Source: Sphaerisporangium perillae (GTDB lineage: Bacteria; Actinomycetota; Actinomycetes; Streptosporangiales; Streptosporangiaceae). Taken from it: a DNA stretch of 64,000 nt. The notes under the pieces are model-generated. The model saw nothing but the letters and a program-made list of their open reading frames with translations. It had not been told where the DNA came from and ran no database searches. Each line of letters opens with the position of its first letter. Position 1 is the first letter of the stretch. The position numbers and the translations under genes were made by a program. Positions 18,989-27,043 of the stretch are shown here, piece by piece. The DNA is taken from NCBI RefSeq assembly GCF_023276435.1, contig NZ_JALLPO010000034.1, forward strand, positions 54,325 through 118,324, in the 5' to 3' direction.

Positions 18989-19495
18989 ATGAGCAACAGA
19001 CATGTCCTGCGGCCCCTCACCGGCCTGGCCGCTGGGGGACTCGTCGCGATCGGGGTCAGCGGTGCCGTCGCCAAGATCCTCGGCCGGGTCTTCGGGGCGG
19101 GGTTCGTCTCGGCCGATCTGCCCGGAGTCGCCTACACGCCCGAACGCTGCGCCGACTTCGTCCGCTACTTTCCCGGCAAGAGCTGTCTGGAGGCCGCGGC
19201 GCTCCACCACTGGGGTGAGGTCGTGACGTACCGGGTGGCCGCGGGGATCCTCGGGCTGGTCCTCGGCGCGGTCTGGTACGTCATGCGACGTGGCGACGAC
19301 GAGCCGTCGGGGCTGGCCGCCACGATCGGCCTGCCGCTGTTCGGCCTGGCCGCCGCCGTGCTACTGCTCGACACGCTCAACGCGGCCGTCGCCGGGGGAG
19401 GTCCTGGGGCGAGCCTGAGCGCGGGACTGGTGGCGCTGGCGGTCGCGGCTTACCTCGCTCCGCCGTTCTACCGGAATGTCCTGGCGCACGCCTGA
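18989..19495 (+). CDS. small integral membrane protein, unknown function
   Basis: 168 residues with about four hydrophobic segments (near 9-28, 78-98, 108-128 and 140-158). The loop after the first helix contains two cysteines (ERCADFVRYFPGKSCLEA) that could form a disulfide outside the membrane. I do not recognise the family. Transcription appears leaderless: TAGCGT lies six bases before the ATG and no ribosome binding site is present. It is transcribed toward the DUF4260 gene on the opposite strand. Confidence 0.8.
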   Translation: MSNRHVLRPLTGLAAGGLVAIGVSGAVAKILGRVFGAGFVSADLPGVAYTPERCADFVRYFPGKSCLEAAALHHWGEVVTYRVAAGILGLVLGAVWYVMRRGDDEPSGLAATIGLPLFGLAAAVLLLDTLNAAVAGGGPGASLSAGLVALAVAAYLAPPFYRNVLAHA

Positions 19496-19533
19496 GCCAC
19501 CGGCATTCGGTGGTACGGGCGCTCGGGGCGCGT

Positions 19534-20025
19534 TCAGCCGCGCTGGAAGCCTTCGGGGGTGCGCAGCCCGTACCCGAGCGCGCGGTCGTAGGCGATGTGC
19601 CCGAGCCACGCCAGCCCCGCCGCGAAGAGCGGGGGCCAGGCGATCGGGGAGAACGTGTAGGCCACCAGCAGGGCCAGCGGGATCCACGGGCGGTGGGCGG
19701 CGTTGTAGAACGGCACCGCGCGAGGCGAGAGCCGGCCGCGCCGCAGGTTCTTCGCGTCCGAGGCGCCGACGAGCATGGTCAGGTCGGGGGCGATCATGAA
19801 CAGCACGGCGGCGAGCAGTGTGGTGGTGCCGTACTTGGCGATCTCCAGCACGGCGAACGCGGTGAGGAAGAGCGCGAGACCGAGCCAGCCCACGCGGCGA
19901 GCGATCCGCAGGGTGCGGGCCGCCGAGGTGCGGGCCGCCGGGGTACGGGCCGCCGGGGTACGGGCGGTCGGGGCGGCGGAGGTCGCGCCGGAAGTCCGGG
20001 TGGCGAGCGTGGCGGGCTGGTGCAT
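19534..20025 (-). CDS. DUF4260 family membrane protein
   Basis: 163 residues. The conserved DUF4260 core starts near residue 45, with FMIAPDLTMLVG, YNAAHRPWIPL, and the C-terminal AYDRALGYGLRTPEGF signature. About three or four hydrophobic stretches make it an inner-membrane protein. The N-terminus is an extra Ala/Arg/Thr tail made by a 15-bp repeat (19912-19971). A double TetR-type operator overlaps its promoter, so it is probably strongly repressed under most conditions. The molecular function of DUF4260 is unknown. Confidence 0.88.
   Translation of the reverse strand: MHQPATLATRTSGATSAAPTARTPAARTPAARTSAARTLRIARRVGWLGLALFLTAFAVLEIAKYGTTTLLAAVLFMIAPDLTMLVGASDAKNLRRGRLSPRAVPFYNAAHRPWIPLALLVAYTFSPIAWPPLFAAGLAWLGHIAYDRALGYGLRTPEGFQRG
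19912..19971. repeat. 15-bp repeat encoding the AART tail of the DUF4260 protein
   Basis: Four 15-bp units (GGTGCGGGCCGCCGA-like) in tandem, each giving an AARTP/S pentapeptide. Confidence 0.8.
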
Positions 20026-20065
20026 GGCGTCTCCCTCAGGTTCGGTCCCCGGCCGCTCGGCGCGT

Positions 20066-20115
20066 CCGGCTAACGCTGTTAGCTAAACGGTAAGGATAAC
20101 AGCGTTAGCCGTCAA
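20066..20115 (-). promoter_or_regulatory. duplicated TetR-type operator over the DUF4260 promoter
   Basis: Two copies of the dyad TAAC-N3-GTTA are centred at 20076 and 20102, and together form a perfect 15-bp inverted repeat (20067-20081 and 20097-20111). On the minus strand, -35 TTGACG (20110-20115) and a -10 like TACCGT (20087-20092) at 17-bp spacing are overlapped by them. Dyads of this sort are bound by TetR-family repressors. No tetR gene is adjacent. Confidence 0.65.
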
Positions 20116-20271
20116 GGCGTGTGCGACGGCATCGACCCGGCGGCGAGGAGACAGAGGTCGGCTGGTCGACGTGTTGGCCCTGGTCGGCTCGGTAGACCGA
20201 GCGAACTTCGTCCTAGGGGGCCCCTGCCGCGGTGCGACAGGTGAGATGTGGCCGGAACCGCCGGTGCCGTC
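20116..20271. other. intergenic sequence, nothing recognised
   Basis: Sequence between the DUF4260 promoter and the transposase remnant. I see no reading frame or clear repeat, so it may be flanking debris of the old insertion. Confidence 0.4.
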
Positions 20272-20367
20272 TCACATCAGCAGCCGGTTGCAGACGCCTC
20301 GCCAGTTGCCGTACTTCTCCGGCAGGTGGACCCGCTGCGATCCGGTCTGGATCTTCACGACTCTGGT
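20272..20367 (-). pseudogene. IS5-family transposase remnant
   Basis: A short minus-strand frame with TGA at 20272-20274 contains HLPEKYGNWRGVCNRL. This closely follows the N-terminal DDE-transposase motif of IS5/IS4-like elements (usually DLPERFG.W..VYNRL). Only about 30 residues remain, with no start, no catalytic residues and no visible inverted repeats, so it is a decayed fragment. Confidence 0.65.
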
Positions 20368-20379
20368 CGCTCAAGCTTC

Positions 20380-21396
20380 CTAGGTCGGGGGTCGTTGGTC
20401 GGACCAGATGCGGTGGTAGGCGGCCCAGTCGGCGGGCGTGGCGGCGAAGTCGACGTAGAGGGCCACCCCGAAGCCGGGACGGGAATCCGTGCCCAGCCCG
20501 AGGCGCACGCCGCGGACGCCCGCGGCGACGGTCTCGGCCAGGTGATGGCGGAGCAGGTTGTCGTCGTGGTAGGCGGGCAGTCCCATGAGCAGGCGAGTGC
20601 TGGGCGGGACAGCCGCCAGGGCGAGTTCGGTCTGCCGCCGGACGTACCCGCTGTAGAGCGCCTCGGTGGGCTGCGCGGTGTCGTAGCTCATCACCGCCAC
20701 CTGGTCGAGGCGGCGGGCGACCTGTGTCAGGTAGCCGGGCGTCCACCACTTGGGGTGCCCGAGCAGCGCGTTCCCGGCGAAGGCGATGCCCGGCAGCGGT
20801 TCGATGTGGTGGACCGACATCGAGAGCGTGGCACGGGCGGGCGGTATGGCGGCGCGGGTGCTGTCGAGGAGGTCGAGCAGCCCGGTATCGCCGTCGGGCA
20901 CCGGCTCGAAGTTGTAGTGGACGCCGTCGAAGCCGGCGGTGAGGACCTGCTCGGCCGCCCGGACGACGTTGGCCCGCACGGAAGGCGAGGACAGGTCGAG
21001 CCGGCCGGGCTCGACGAGCTGGCCCAGCCAGGCGTGGACGCGCAGGCCCGGGACCGCGCGGTGCAGCGCGGTCACCGCCCAGGCCGCACGGGGGTAGAGG
21101 GACGCGGACAGGGTGCCGTCGTCCTCCAGCGGGCCGGTGTGCACGTACACGTCACCGATGCCGCCGCCGCGCAGCCGGTCGGCGAGTGCCGAGAGCTCGC
21201 GCTCGCCGTTGCGCCCGTCCACCCACGCGTGGCCGAGCCACATAGCGTCCTGGCCGGCGGCCTGCGAGCGCGCCACCGGCTCACCGGCGTCGAGCAGGTA
21301 CAGCGAGATCCCGCTGGCCACGAGGAGGAGCGGCGGGACGGACAGCACGATCATGATCGCGCGCCACAACCGGCCCGACCGTCTGGCAAGCGTCAC
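20380..21396 (-). CDS. membrane-anchored GH18-like TIM-barrel protein
   Basis: 338 residues from the GTG at 21396, preceded by GGGGGAAAA. One N-terminal membrane helix follows a basic stretch (about 12-30), so the rest is exported. The body resembles glycosyl hydrolase 18-type barrels: VYVHTGPLEDDG, LRVHAWLGQL, a strand GFDGVHYNFEPVPDGD (near the usual DxxDxDxE site, here with a single Glu), MSYDTA, and LLMGLPAYHDD. The motif departs from active chitinases, so the catalytic status is uncertain and a substrate cannot be given. Confidence 0.75.
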   Translation of the reverse strand: MTLARRSGRLWRAIMIVLSVPPLLLVASGISLYLLDAGEPVARSQAAGQDAMWLGHAWVDGRNGERELSALADRLRGGGIGDVYVHTGPLEDDGTLSASLYPRAAWAVTALHRAVPGLRVHAWLGQLVEPGRLDLSSPSVRANVVRAAEQVLTAGFDGVHYNFEPVPDGDTGLLDLLDSTRAAIPPARATLSMSVHHIEPLPGIAFAGNALLGHPKWWTPGYLTQVARRLDQVAVMSYDTAQPTEALYSGYVRRQTELALAAVPPSTRLLMGLPAYHDDNLLRHHLAETVAAGVRGVRLGLGTDSRPGFGVALYVDFAATPADWAAYHRIWSDQRPPT

Positions 21397-21650
21397 TTTT
21401 CCCCCGGGTGCCGACGTTCGTGCGAACGAGGGTATCCCGTCCACCCCACGTTGATGATGATGACCACATGTCCACATAAGGCGGGTCGTGGTCAGGGCCC
21501 CCGCCCGGCGGCGGCGGTTGATCGTCCGTACCGGCCTGTTGCCGCTGGATCGCGGCCGGAGGATCCGATCACTCGGATAATGGCGGTCGGCACAGGGACA
21601 CGCCGCTCGGCGGTCCGGGCCGCGGGGCCGTGCCGCCGAAGGGGGGTTCC

Positions 21651-22130
21651 ATGCACATCGAGGAAAGGCTGGGCGAACTCGGGCTCGTGCTGCCCGGGCC
21701 CACGCGCCTGCCGCCGGGGGCCGTGCTGCCGTTCCCCTGGGTCAGGGTGTACGGAGATCGCGCGTTCGTGTCCGGGCACGGGCCGCTGCGCGAGGACGGG
21801 TCTTTGGCCGGGCCGCTCGGCAAGGTGGGCGACCAGCTGACCCGGGAGCAGGGGTACGAGGCGGCGCGGCTGACGGGCCTGGCGATCCTGTCCAGCCTCA
21901 AGCGGGAGCTGGGCGATCTCGACCGGGTGACCGGATGGCTCAGGGTGTACGGCATGGTCAACACCGCGCCGGGGTTCACCGACACCCCGATGGTGATCAA
22001 CGGGTTCTCCGACCTGATCCTGCGGCTGTGGGGCCCGGAGGCGGGCAGGCATGCCCGCTCGGCCGTCGGGCTGGCGGAACTGCCCTTCTCGATCCCCGTC
22101 GAGATCGAGGCCGAGGTGGCCATCGGCTGA
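21651..22130 (+). CDS. RidA family protein
   Basis: 159-residue YjgF/RidA-type protein. These trimeric enzymes deaminate reactive enamine/imine intermediates or act in related small-molecule hydrolysis. Visible features are VYGDRAFVSGHGPLREDG, GYEAARLTGLAILSSLK and the C-terminal ARSAVGLAELPFSIPVEIEAEVAI strands of the family. The ATG at 21651 follows GGGGGG, which rules out the longer upstream frame. It resembles the longer RidA subgroup, not canonical RidA. It appears to be a single-gene unit. Confidence 0.88.
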   Translation: MHIEERLGELGLVLPGPTRLPPGAVLPFPWVRVYGDRAFVSGHGPLREDGSLAGPLGKVGDQLTREQGYEAARLTGLAILSSLKRELGDLDRVTGWLRVYGMVNTAPGFTDTPMVINGFSDLILRLWGPEAGRHARSAVGLAELPFSIPVEIEAEVAIG

Positions 22131-22311
22131 CATGCGTCCCCGACGGCAACGGCGTCCTGGACGGCGCCCGTCGCGCGCGGCCACTTGGATCCCGAACCCG
22201 ACGCCCGCCGTGCCGTACACCGGCTTCCCTCGCGCCCGCGGCACTTTCCCGGACCCGTCGCGACGCGGGAGAGGGGCGGCACGGCGGCCCGGAAGCTGAG
22301 AGGCTCGTCGT

Positions 22312-23175
22312 ATGCGGATCGATCTGCACACGCACTCAACCGTCAGCGACGGCACCGACCCTCCCGCCGCCCTGCTGGGACACGCCGCCGCCGAAGGGCT
22401 GGACGTGGTGGCGCTCACCGACCACGACACGACGGCAGGGTGGCGGGCGGCCGCCGAGGCCGTGCCGCCGGGGCTGACGCTGGTGCCGGGTGCGGAGCTG
22501 TCGGGCCGCTGGCACGGCGATGAGCCGTCGGTCGGGCTGCATCTGCTGGCCTACCTGTTCGATCCCGGGAACGCCGCGCTCGCCGAGGAACTGGCCAAGG
22601 TCCGCCGGTCGCGCGACAGCCGCAGCGAGAAGATCGTCGCGCTGCTGAACGCCGACGGCATCGATGTCACGCTCCCCGAGGTGCATGGGTATGCGGCCGG
22701 CGGCACGGCGGGGCGGCCGCACATCGCCCGGGCGTTGCTCCGTCGGGGCCTGGTCAGGTCGATGGACGAGGCGTTCGCGCCGGAGTGGCTGGGACGCCGC
22801 TATCGGCTGCCGAAAACCGACATCGACGTGCTGACCGCGGTGCGTCTGGTGAGCGAGGCGGGTGGCGTGTCGGTGCTGGCGCATCCGAGGGCGGGCAGGC
22901 GTGGCCACATCGTGCCGGACGCGGTGATCGCCCATCTGGCCGAGGCCGGTCTGTGGGGCGTGGAGTCCGGCCATCCCGACCATTCCGACGACGACCGCGA
23001 GCACATGCGCGCGCTCGCCCGCGACCTCGGCCTGCGCGCCACCGGGTCGAGCGACTACCACGGCGACAACAAGACCGTCCGGCTGGGCGCCTTCACCACC
23101 GACCCGGACGTCTACGAAGACCTGGTGTCGGCGGCCACCGGCGCCGCTCCGGTCCATGGAGGCTCGAGAACGTGA
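22312..23175 (+). CDS. PHP-domain metal-dependent phosphoesterase
   Basis: 287 residues. The PHP metal motifs are complete: DLHTHSTVSDG at the start, ALTDHDT near 40, GAELSGRWHG, AHPRAGRRG near 190, ESGHPDHS and GSSDYHGD. The closest characterised relatives are 3',5'-nucleoside bisphosphate phosphatases (RNase AM-like) that recycle pAp or trim RNA 5' ends. That function is inferred from family. It converges on the aminotransferase gene, with a hexanucleotide repeat between the two stops. Confidence 0.9.
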   Translation: MRIDLHTHSTVSDGTDPPAALLGHAAAEGLDVVALTDHDTTAGWRAAAEAVPPGLTLVPGAELSGRWHGDEPSVGLHLLAYLFDPGNAALAEELAKVRRSRDSRSEKIVALLNADGIDVTLPEVHGYAAGGTAGRPHIARALLRRGLVRSMDEAFAPEWLGRRYRLPKTDIDVLTAVRLVSEAGGVSVLAHPRAGRRGHIVPDAVIAHLAEAGLWGVESGHPDHSDDDREHMRALARDLGLRATGSSDYHGDNKTVRLGAFTTDPDVYEDLVSAATGAAPVHGGSRT

Positions 23176-23264
23176 CCGCCGCACACGCGGACGCCGACGA
23201 TGACCCCGCCCGGCTGGAGAAGGGCCGGCGCGTGACCTTCCGACCGGCGCCGACGTGTGACCTT

Positions 23265-23326
<62 letters not shown>

Positions 23327-23355
23327 TGCAGCCGGCGCGGGCCGGCGCCTGACGC

Positions 23356-24144
23356 CTACAGGGGGTCGCCGGGGATGGCGGCGTACTCCCTGCGCAGGGT
23401 GGTGAGGATCGGCTCGTCCAGGGACAGCTCGACGCCCTCGATTGAGCGGACGGGGCGCGGCCCGAAGGCGGCGTCGGTGATGAAGGCGGACCCCATCGAG
23501 GCCAGGTCGTCGGTGTCGACCTCGGTGGTGCGGGAAGGGATGCCGGCGCGGCGCAGGGCATCGTCGAGCAGCCGCATGGTGACGCCGTTGAGGTGGTCGG
23601 ACTCCGGCCACACGACGCCGCCGTTGCGGACGAAGCCGATGTTCCAGGTCGGCCCTTCGGTCACTTGCGCGCGGCGGTTGACGAACAGCACGTCGTCGTA
23701 GCCGTTGATCTGCGCGAAGCGCCGGTGGAGGAGGGGGCCGAACAGGCCGGAGTGCTTCACCTCGGGCATGTCGCGCTCGTACTCCACGACGCCCAGCGCG
23801 GGCGGCGCCTGGCCGGCCGGGACGGGGCGCGTGCCGACGAGGATCTCCGGCCGTGCCTTGGCCGCCGGGTGGGCCCTGTCGAACTCGGGGTCGAACACGG
23901 TGACCCGAACGATCACCGGCGAGGGAGCGGAGGCCGCCGCGCGGCGGACCAGGTGGCGGACCCGGTCGAGGTCGAGGTCGACGCCGTGCAGGATGCGGCA
24001 GTCGGCGAGAAGCCTGTCGAGATGAAGGGACAGGCCGCGGACCCGCATCTCCTCCACCCGCATGGTGGTGAAGTGGCCGTAGTTGTAGAGCGCGAGAGCG
24101 GCGAGCTCGCCGGGGGTCACGGGACGACCGTTCAGCTCCGTCAT
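23356..24144 (-). CDS. aminotransferase class IV protein
   Basis: 262-residue fold-type IV PLP enzyme. The Schiff-base lysine is in DMPEVKHSGLFG, followed by NGYDDVLFVNRRAQVTEGPTWNIGF and a phosphate-binding segment near SMGSAFITDAAFG. The N-terminal half contains LYNYGHFTTMRVE and LHLDRLLADCR. The ATG at 24144 gives the family start. The group includes branched-chain aminotransferases, D-amino-acid aminotransferases and 4-amino-4-deoxychorismate lyase; actinobacterial members like this one are usually left as class IV, and no pathway neighbours decide it. Confidence 0.87.
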   Translation of the reverse strand: MTELNGRPVTPGELAALALYNYGHFTTMRVEEMRVRGLSLHLDRLLADCRILHGVDLDLDRVRHLVRRAAASAPSPVIVRVTVFDPEFDRAHPAAKARPEILVGTRPVPAGQAPPALGVVEYERDMPEVKHSGLFGPLLHRRFAQINGYDDVLFVNRRAQVTEGPTWNIGFVRNGGVVWPESDHLNGVTMRLLDDALRRAGIPSRTTEVDTDDLASMGSAFITDAAFGPRPVRSIEGVELSLDEPILTTLRREYAAIPGDPL

Positions 24145-24286
24145 GCCGCCATCCTGGCAGCTTCCCGGCCTCTCCTCGGAACGCTGAGCGGGATGTTCGC
24201 CCGAGGCGTGACGGCCGGCCGCGTGCTCGCCGCGGGAGGTCACCACCGGCGATCGGTGGCGCCGGACATGCCGGGACGTGGGCGGA

Positions 24287-24299
24287 TATGCTGCCTGCG
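24287..24299 (+). promoter_or_regulatory. leaderless -10 element of the ArsR-type gene
   Basis: TATGCT (24287-24292) lies six bases before the GTG at 24299, and there is no ribosome binding site. Transcription would start at or next to the first base of the start codon. Confidence 0.5.
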
Positions 24300-25309
24300 T
24301 GATCAGGATCCGGCTGGACGAGGCGACGCTGAGCCGCACGAGGATCGCGGTCAGCCCGCTCTGGGAGACGATCTGCGGCCTGTTCCTGACCCGGCGGGAC
24401 GAGATCCACTGGCCTTACACGGCATGGGTCCGCTCGGCGCGGGAAGTGCTGCGGTCGGAGCCGGCCACCGCGCCGGTGCGGGCCGTGCTGGACACCGGAT
24501 CCCGATTTCCCGACTTCCTGTCCCCGATCCCGCCCTCGGCCTGCCCGACGATCGGCGAGGAGCTCGACGGGCTGCGGGCGACCGCGCCGGAGGTCGTCCG
24601 AAGGGAGCTCTCCGCGTACTTCCCCCACCGGCCGCCGCCCGAGCTCGTGCCCTTCCTGGAGGACCCGGCCCGGGCCTTCGGCGAGCTGGCCGACGCGCTG
24701 GGGGTCTTCTGGGAGGCGGCGATGGCACCCCACTGGCCCGCCATGCGCGCCGCGCTCGACGAGGAGGTCCTCTACCGGGCCAGGGCGCTCGCCGGGGCCG
24801 GTCCGGACGCCCTGCTGGCCGGCCTTCGCGACCGCATCCGCTGGGAACCGCCGACGCTGACCCTGGTGAAGGCCCTGGAGCACTCGTTCACCGCCGACGA
24901 CCAGCGCCTGCTGCTCATCCCGCTGATCTTCTCGGCGGGCGGGCTGATGTGCACCACGGACAACCCCGGGGTGGTCGCCGTCTCCTACCAGTCGCGTGGC
25001 GCGGTGGCCCTCGCCGGGGATGCGGCTCCGCGGGCGGCGGGCCCCGAGGCCGACCGGCTGGCGATCCTCGTCGGGCGGGGCAGGGCCTCCGTGCTGCGGG
25101 CGCTGGCCAGGCCGGCGACCACGGCCGGACTGGCCGCCGAGCTGGGGCTCGCGCCGAGCACGGTCTCCGAGCATCTGTCCGCGCTGCTGGCGGCGGGTGT
25201 GGTCAACCGGCGGCGGGTCGGGCGGCGGGTCCTGTACGGCCTGGAGCCCGCGGGCGTCGCCCTCGTCGGCCTGCTCGCCCAGCAGGGAACCACCTCCGCC
25301 GCCGGCTGA
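24299..25309 (+). CDS. ArsR-type winged-helix regulator with DUF5937-like domain
   Basis: 336 residues. A long N-terminal domain (~1-240) matches the DUF5937 pattern (IRLDEATLSRTRIAVSPLWE). A C-terminal ArsR winged helix follows: ILVGRGRASVLRALARPATT, then the recognition helix AELGLAPSTVSEHLSAL, then the wing VVNRRRVGRRVLYGL. Such proteins repress transporter operons until a ligand binds. The next genes form an ABC exporter operon whose promoter carries a perfect dyad, the likely target. The start is set at the GTG that lies just downstream of a -10. Confidence 0.87.
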   Translation: MIRIRLDEATLSRTRIAVSPLWETICGLFLTRRDEIHWPYTAWVRSAREVLRSEPATAPVRAVLDTGSRFPDFLSPIPPSACPTIGEELDGLRATAPEVVRRELSAYFPHRPPPELVPFLEDPARAFGELADALGVFWEAAMAPHWPAMRAALDEEVLYRARALAGAGPDALLAGLRDRIRWEPPTLTLVKALEHSFTADDQRLLLIPLIFSAGGLMCTTDNPGVVAVSYQSRGAVALAGDAAPRAAGPEADRLAILVGRGRASVLRALARPATTAGLAAELGLAPSTVSEHLSALLAAGVVNRRRVGRRVLYGLEPAGVALVGLLAQQGTTSAAG

Positions 25310-25329
25310 ACCGCACGCGCGAGGTGAGC

Positions 25330-25379
25330 ATTCGGCGGGCGCCGAATCCATTGCCGCTGCCCTGGGGTCTATCTACCGT
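25330..25379 (+). promoter_or_regulatory. ABC operon promoter with ArsR-type operator
   Basis: The perfect dyad ATTCGGCG-GG-CGCCGAAT (25330-25347) abuts the -35 TTGCCG (25351-25356). A 17-bp spacer leads to the -10 TACCGT (25374-25379), eight bases before the ATG of the ATPase gene. The operator abuts the -35, as expected for repression by the ArsR-type protein encoded immediately upstream. Confidence 0.65.
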
Positions 25380-25387
25380 CCCTGGTC

Positions 25388-26152
25388 ATGAACGCGATCG
25401 AGGCGGACGGACTGCGCCGCACCTACCGCCAGCGGACCGGATGGCTGAGCCCGAAGCTCATCGAGACCGAGGCGGTGCGCGGCGTGAGCCTCTCCGTCGC
25501 CAGAGGCGAGCTGTTCGGGCTGCTCGGCCCGAACGGCGCGGGCAAGACCACGACCATCAAGATGCTCAACACGCTGCTCATCCCGACGGCCGGCACCGCC
25601 AGGGTGGCGGGGTTCGACGTCGTCAGGCAGACCCGCGAGGTGCGGCGCCGCATCGGGTACGTCTTCGGCGGCGACCGGGGACTGTACGACCGGCTGTCCG
25701 GTCTGGACAACCTGCGCTACTTCGCCGAACTGTACGGCGTGCCACCACGGGAGCAGCGACGCAGAATCGCCGAGCTGCTGGACCTCGTGGGCCTGGCCGG
25801 CCGGGAACGCGAGCGGGTCGAGGGGTACTCCCGTGGCATGCGGCAGCGGCTGCACATCGCCCGAGGGCTGCTCCACGAGCCGCAGGTCCTGTTCCTGGAC
25901 GAGCCGTCGATCGGCGTCGATCCGGTGGCCGCGCGCGAGCTTCGCCGTACCATCGCAGACCTCGCCGCGACCGGCACCACGGTGCTGCTGACCACGCACT
26001 ACATGGCCGAGGCCGACGAGCTGTGCGACCGCATCGCGGTCATCGCCGGCGGCGTGATCCGCGCGCTCGGCACGCCCGCCGAGCTCAAGGGCGGCACCGG
26101 GACCCTCGAGGACGCGTACGTCTCGATCGTCGGGGAGGTGCAGCCCGCGTGA
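25388..26152 (+). CDS. ABC exporter ATP-binding subunit
   Basis: 254 residues, DrrA-like. Walker A GPNGAGKTTTIKML near residue 50, signature YSRGMRQRLHIARGL, Walker B VLFLDEPSIGVDP, H-loop LLTTHYMAEADELCD. It pairs with the two downstream ABC-2 permeases; the next start overlaps its stop (GTGA). DrrAB-like exporters extrude drugs or lipids, but the substrate is unknown. mRNA is probably leaderless or nearly so. Confidence 0.93.
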   Translation: MNAIEADGLRRTYRQRTGWLSPKLIETEAVRGVSLSVARGELFGLLGPNGAGKTTTIKMLNTLLIPTAGTARVAGFDVVRQTREVRRRIGYVFGGDRGLYDRLSGLDNLRYFAELYGVPPREQRRRIAELLDLVGLAGRERERVEGYSRGMRQRLHIARGLLHEPQVLFLDEPSIGVDPVAARELRRTIADLAATGTTVLLTTHYMAEADELCDRIAVIAGGVIRALGTPAELKGGTGTLEDAYVSIVGEVQPA

Positions 26153-26994
26153 GCGCCATCGGCCCGGGCACCACCCCGGCGACCACCACCGGCGTGCGCG
26201 CCGAACGCGCGATCGCCGCCGGCGCGAGCGCGGCACGGGTGGTCATCGTCGGCGCGCTGCTGCACGTGAAGCAGCTCAGCCGGTCGCCGTTCGAGATCGC
26301 CACGGCGTTCATCGTCCCGCTGGTGCAGGCCACGCTCGCGGTGTACCTGTTCCGCGCCGGCACCGAGCCGCATCTGCTGCTCGAGGCGGCCGTCGGGGCG
26401 GGCCTGATGGGGGTGTGGTCCTCGGTGCTGTTCGGCTCCGGCGGCGCCATCCAGAACCAGCGCTGGCAGGGCACGCTGGAGATGCTCATGATCGCGCCCA
26501 GGCCCGCCGTGCTCACGTTGCTGCCGGTCACGCTGGCGAACGCCGTCACAGGCACGTACGCGATGCTCGGCACGCTGGCCTGGGGATGGGCGCTCTACGG
26601 CATCACCCCCGACTTCCGCGACCCGCTGGGGTTCGTCGCCGCGGCGGCCGGATGTGTCGCGGGACTGGGGATGTTCGGGCTCCTCCTGGCCGCCACGTTC
26701 GTGCTGCTGCGCAACGCCAACGCGCTGACCAACACCCTGGAATACCCCATCTGGCTGGTGTCGGGGATGCTCGTCCCCATCAGCGCGCTGCCCGGATGGA
26801 CCGGGCCCATCGCGGCGGTGCTGCCGACCACCTGGGGCGCACGCGCGGTGCGGGAGGCGGCGGCGGGCGGTCCGATCTGGCCGTCGCTGGCCGCCTGCCT
26901 GGCCATCGGCGCGGCGTGCCTGGCGCTCGGCACCCTCGCCCTGGTCCACGTGGAGCGCCGTGCGCGCGTCACCGCGACCCTCGCGCTGGCCTGA
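26149..26994 (+). CDS. ABC-2 exporter permease, first subunit
   Basis: 281 residues. An Ala-rich cytoplasmic N-terminus precedes six transmembrane helices. The conserved permease segments GGAIQNQRWQGTLEMLMIAPRP (start of that motif near residue 99) and LVSGMLVPISALPGW are present. The GTG at 26149 overlaps the ATPase stop, which fixes the start. It forms a heteromeric exporter with the next gene. Confidence 0.9.
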   Translation: MSAIGPGTTPATTTGVRAERAIAAGASAARVVIVGALLHVKQLSRSPFEIATAFIVPLVQATLAVYLFRAGTEPHLLLEAAVGAGLMGVWSSVLFGSGGAIQNQRWQGTLEMLMIAPRPAVLTLLPVTLANAVTGTYAMLGTLAWGWALYGITPDFRDPLGFVAAAAGCVAGLGMFGLLLAATFVLLRNANALTNTLEYPIWLVSGMLVPISALPGWTGPIAAVLPTTWGARAVREAAAGGPIWPSLAACLAIGAACLALGTLALVHVERRARVTATLALA

Positions 26995-27043
26995 CATGTA
27001 CCTCCTCCCATCGTCCGGCCCGCGTGGCGGAAAGGAAGCCAAG

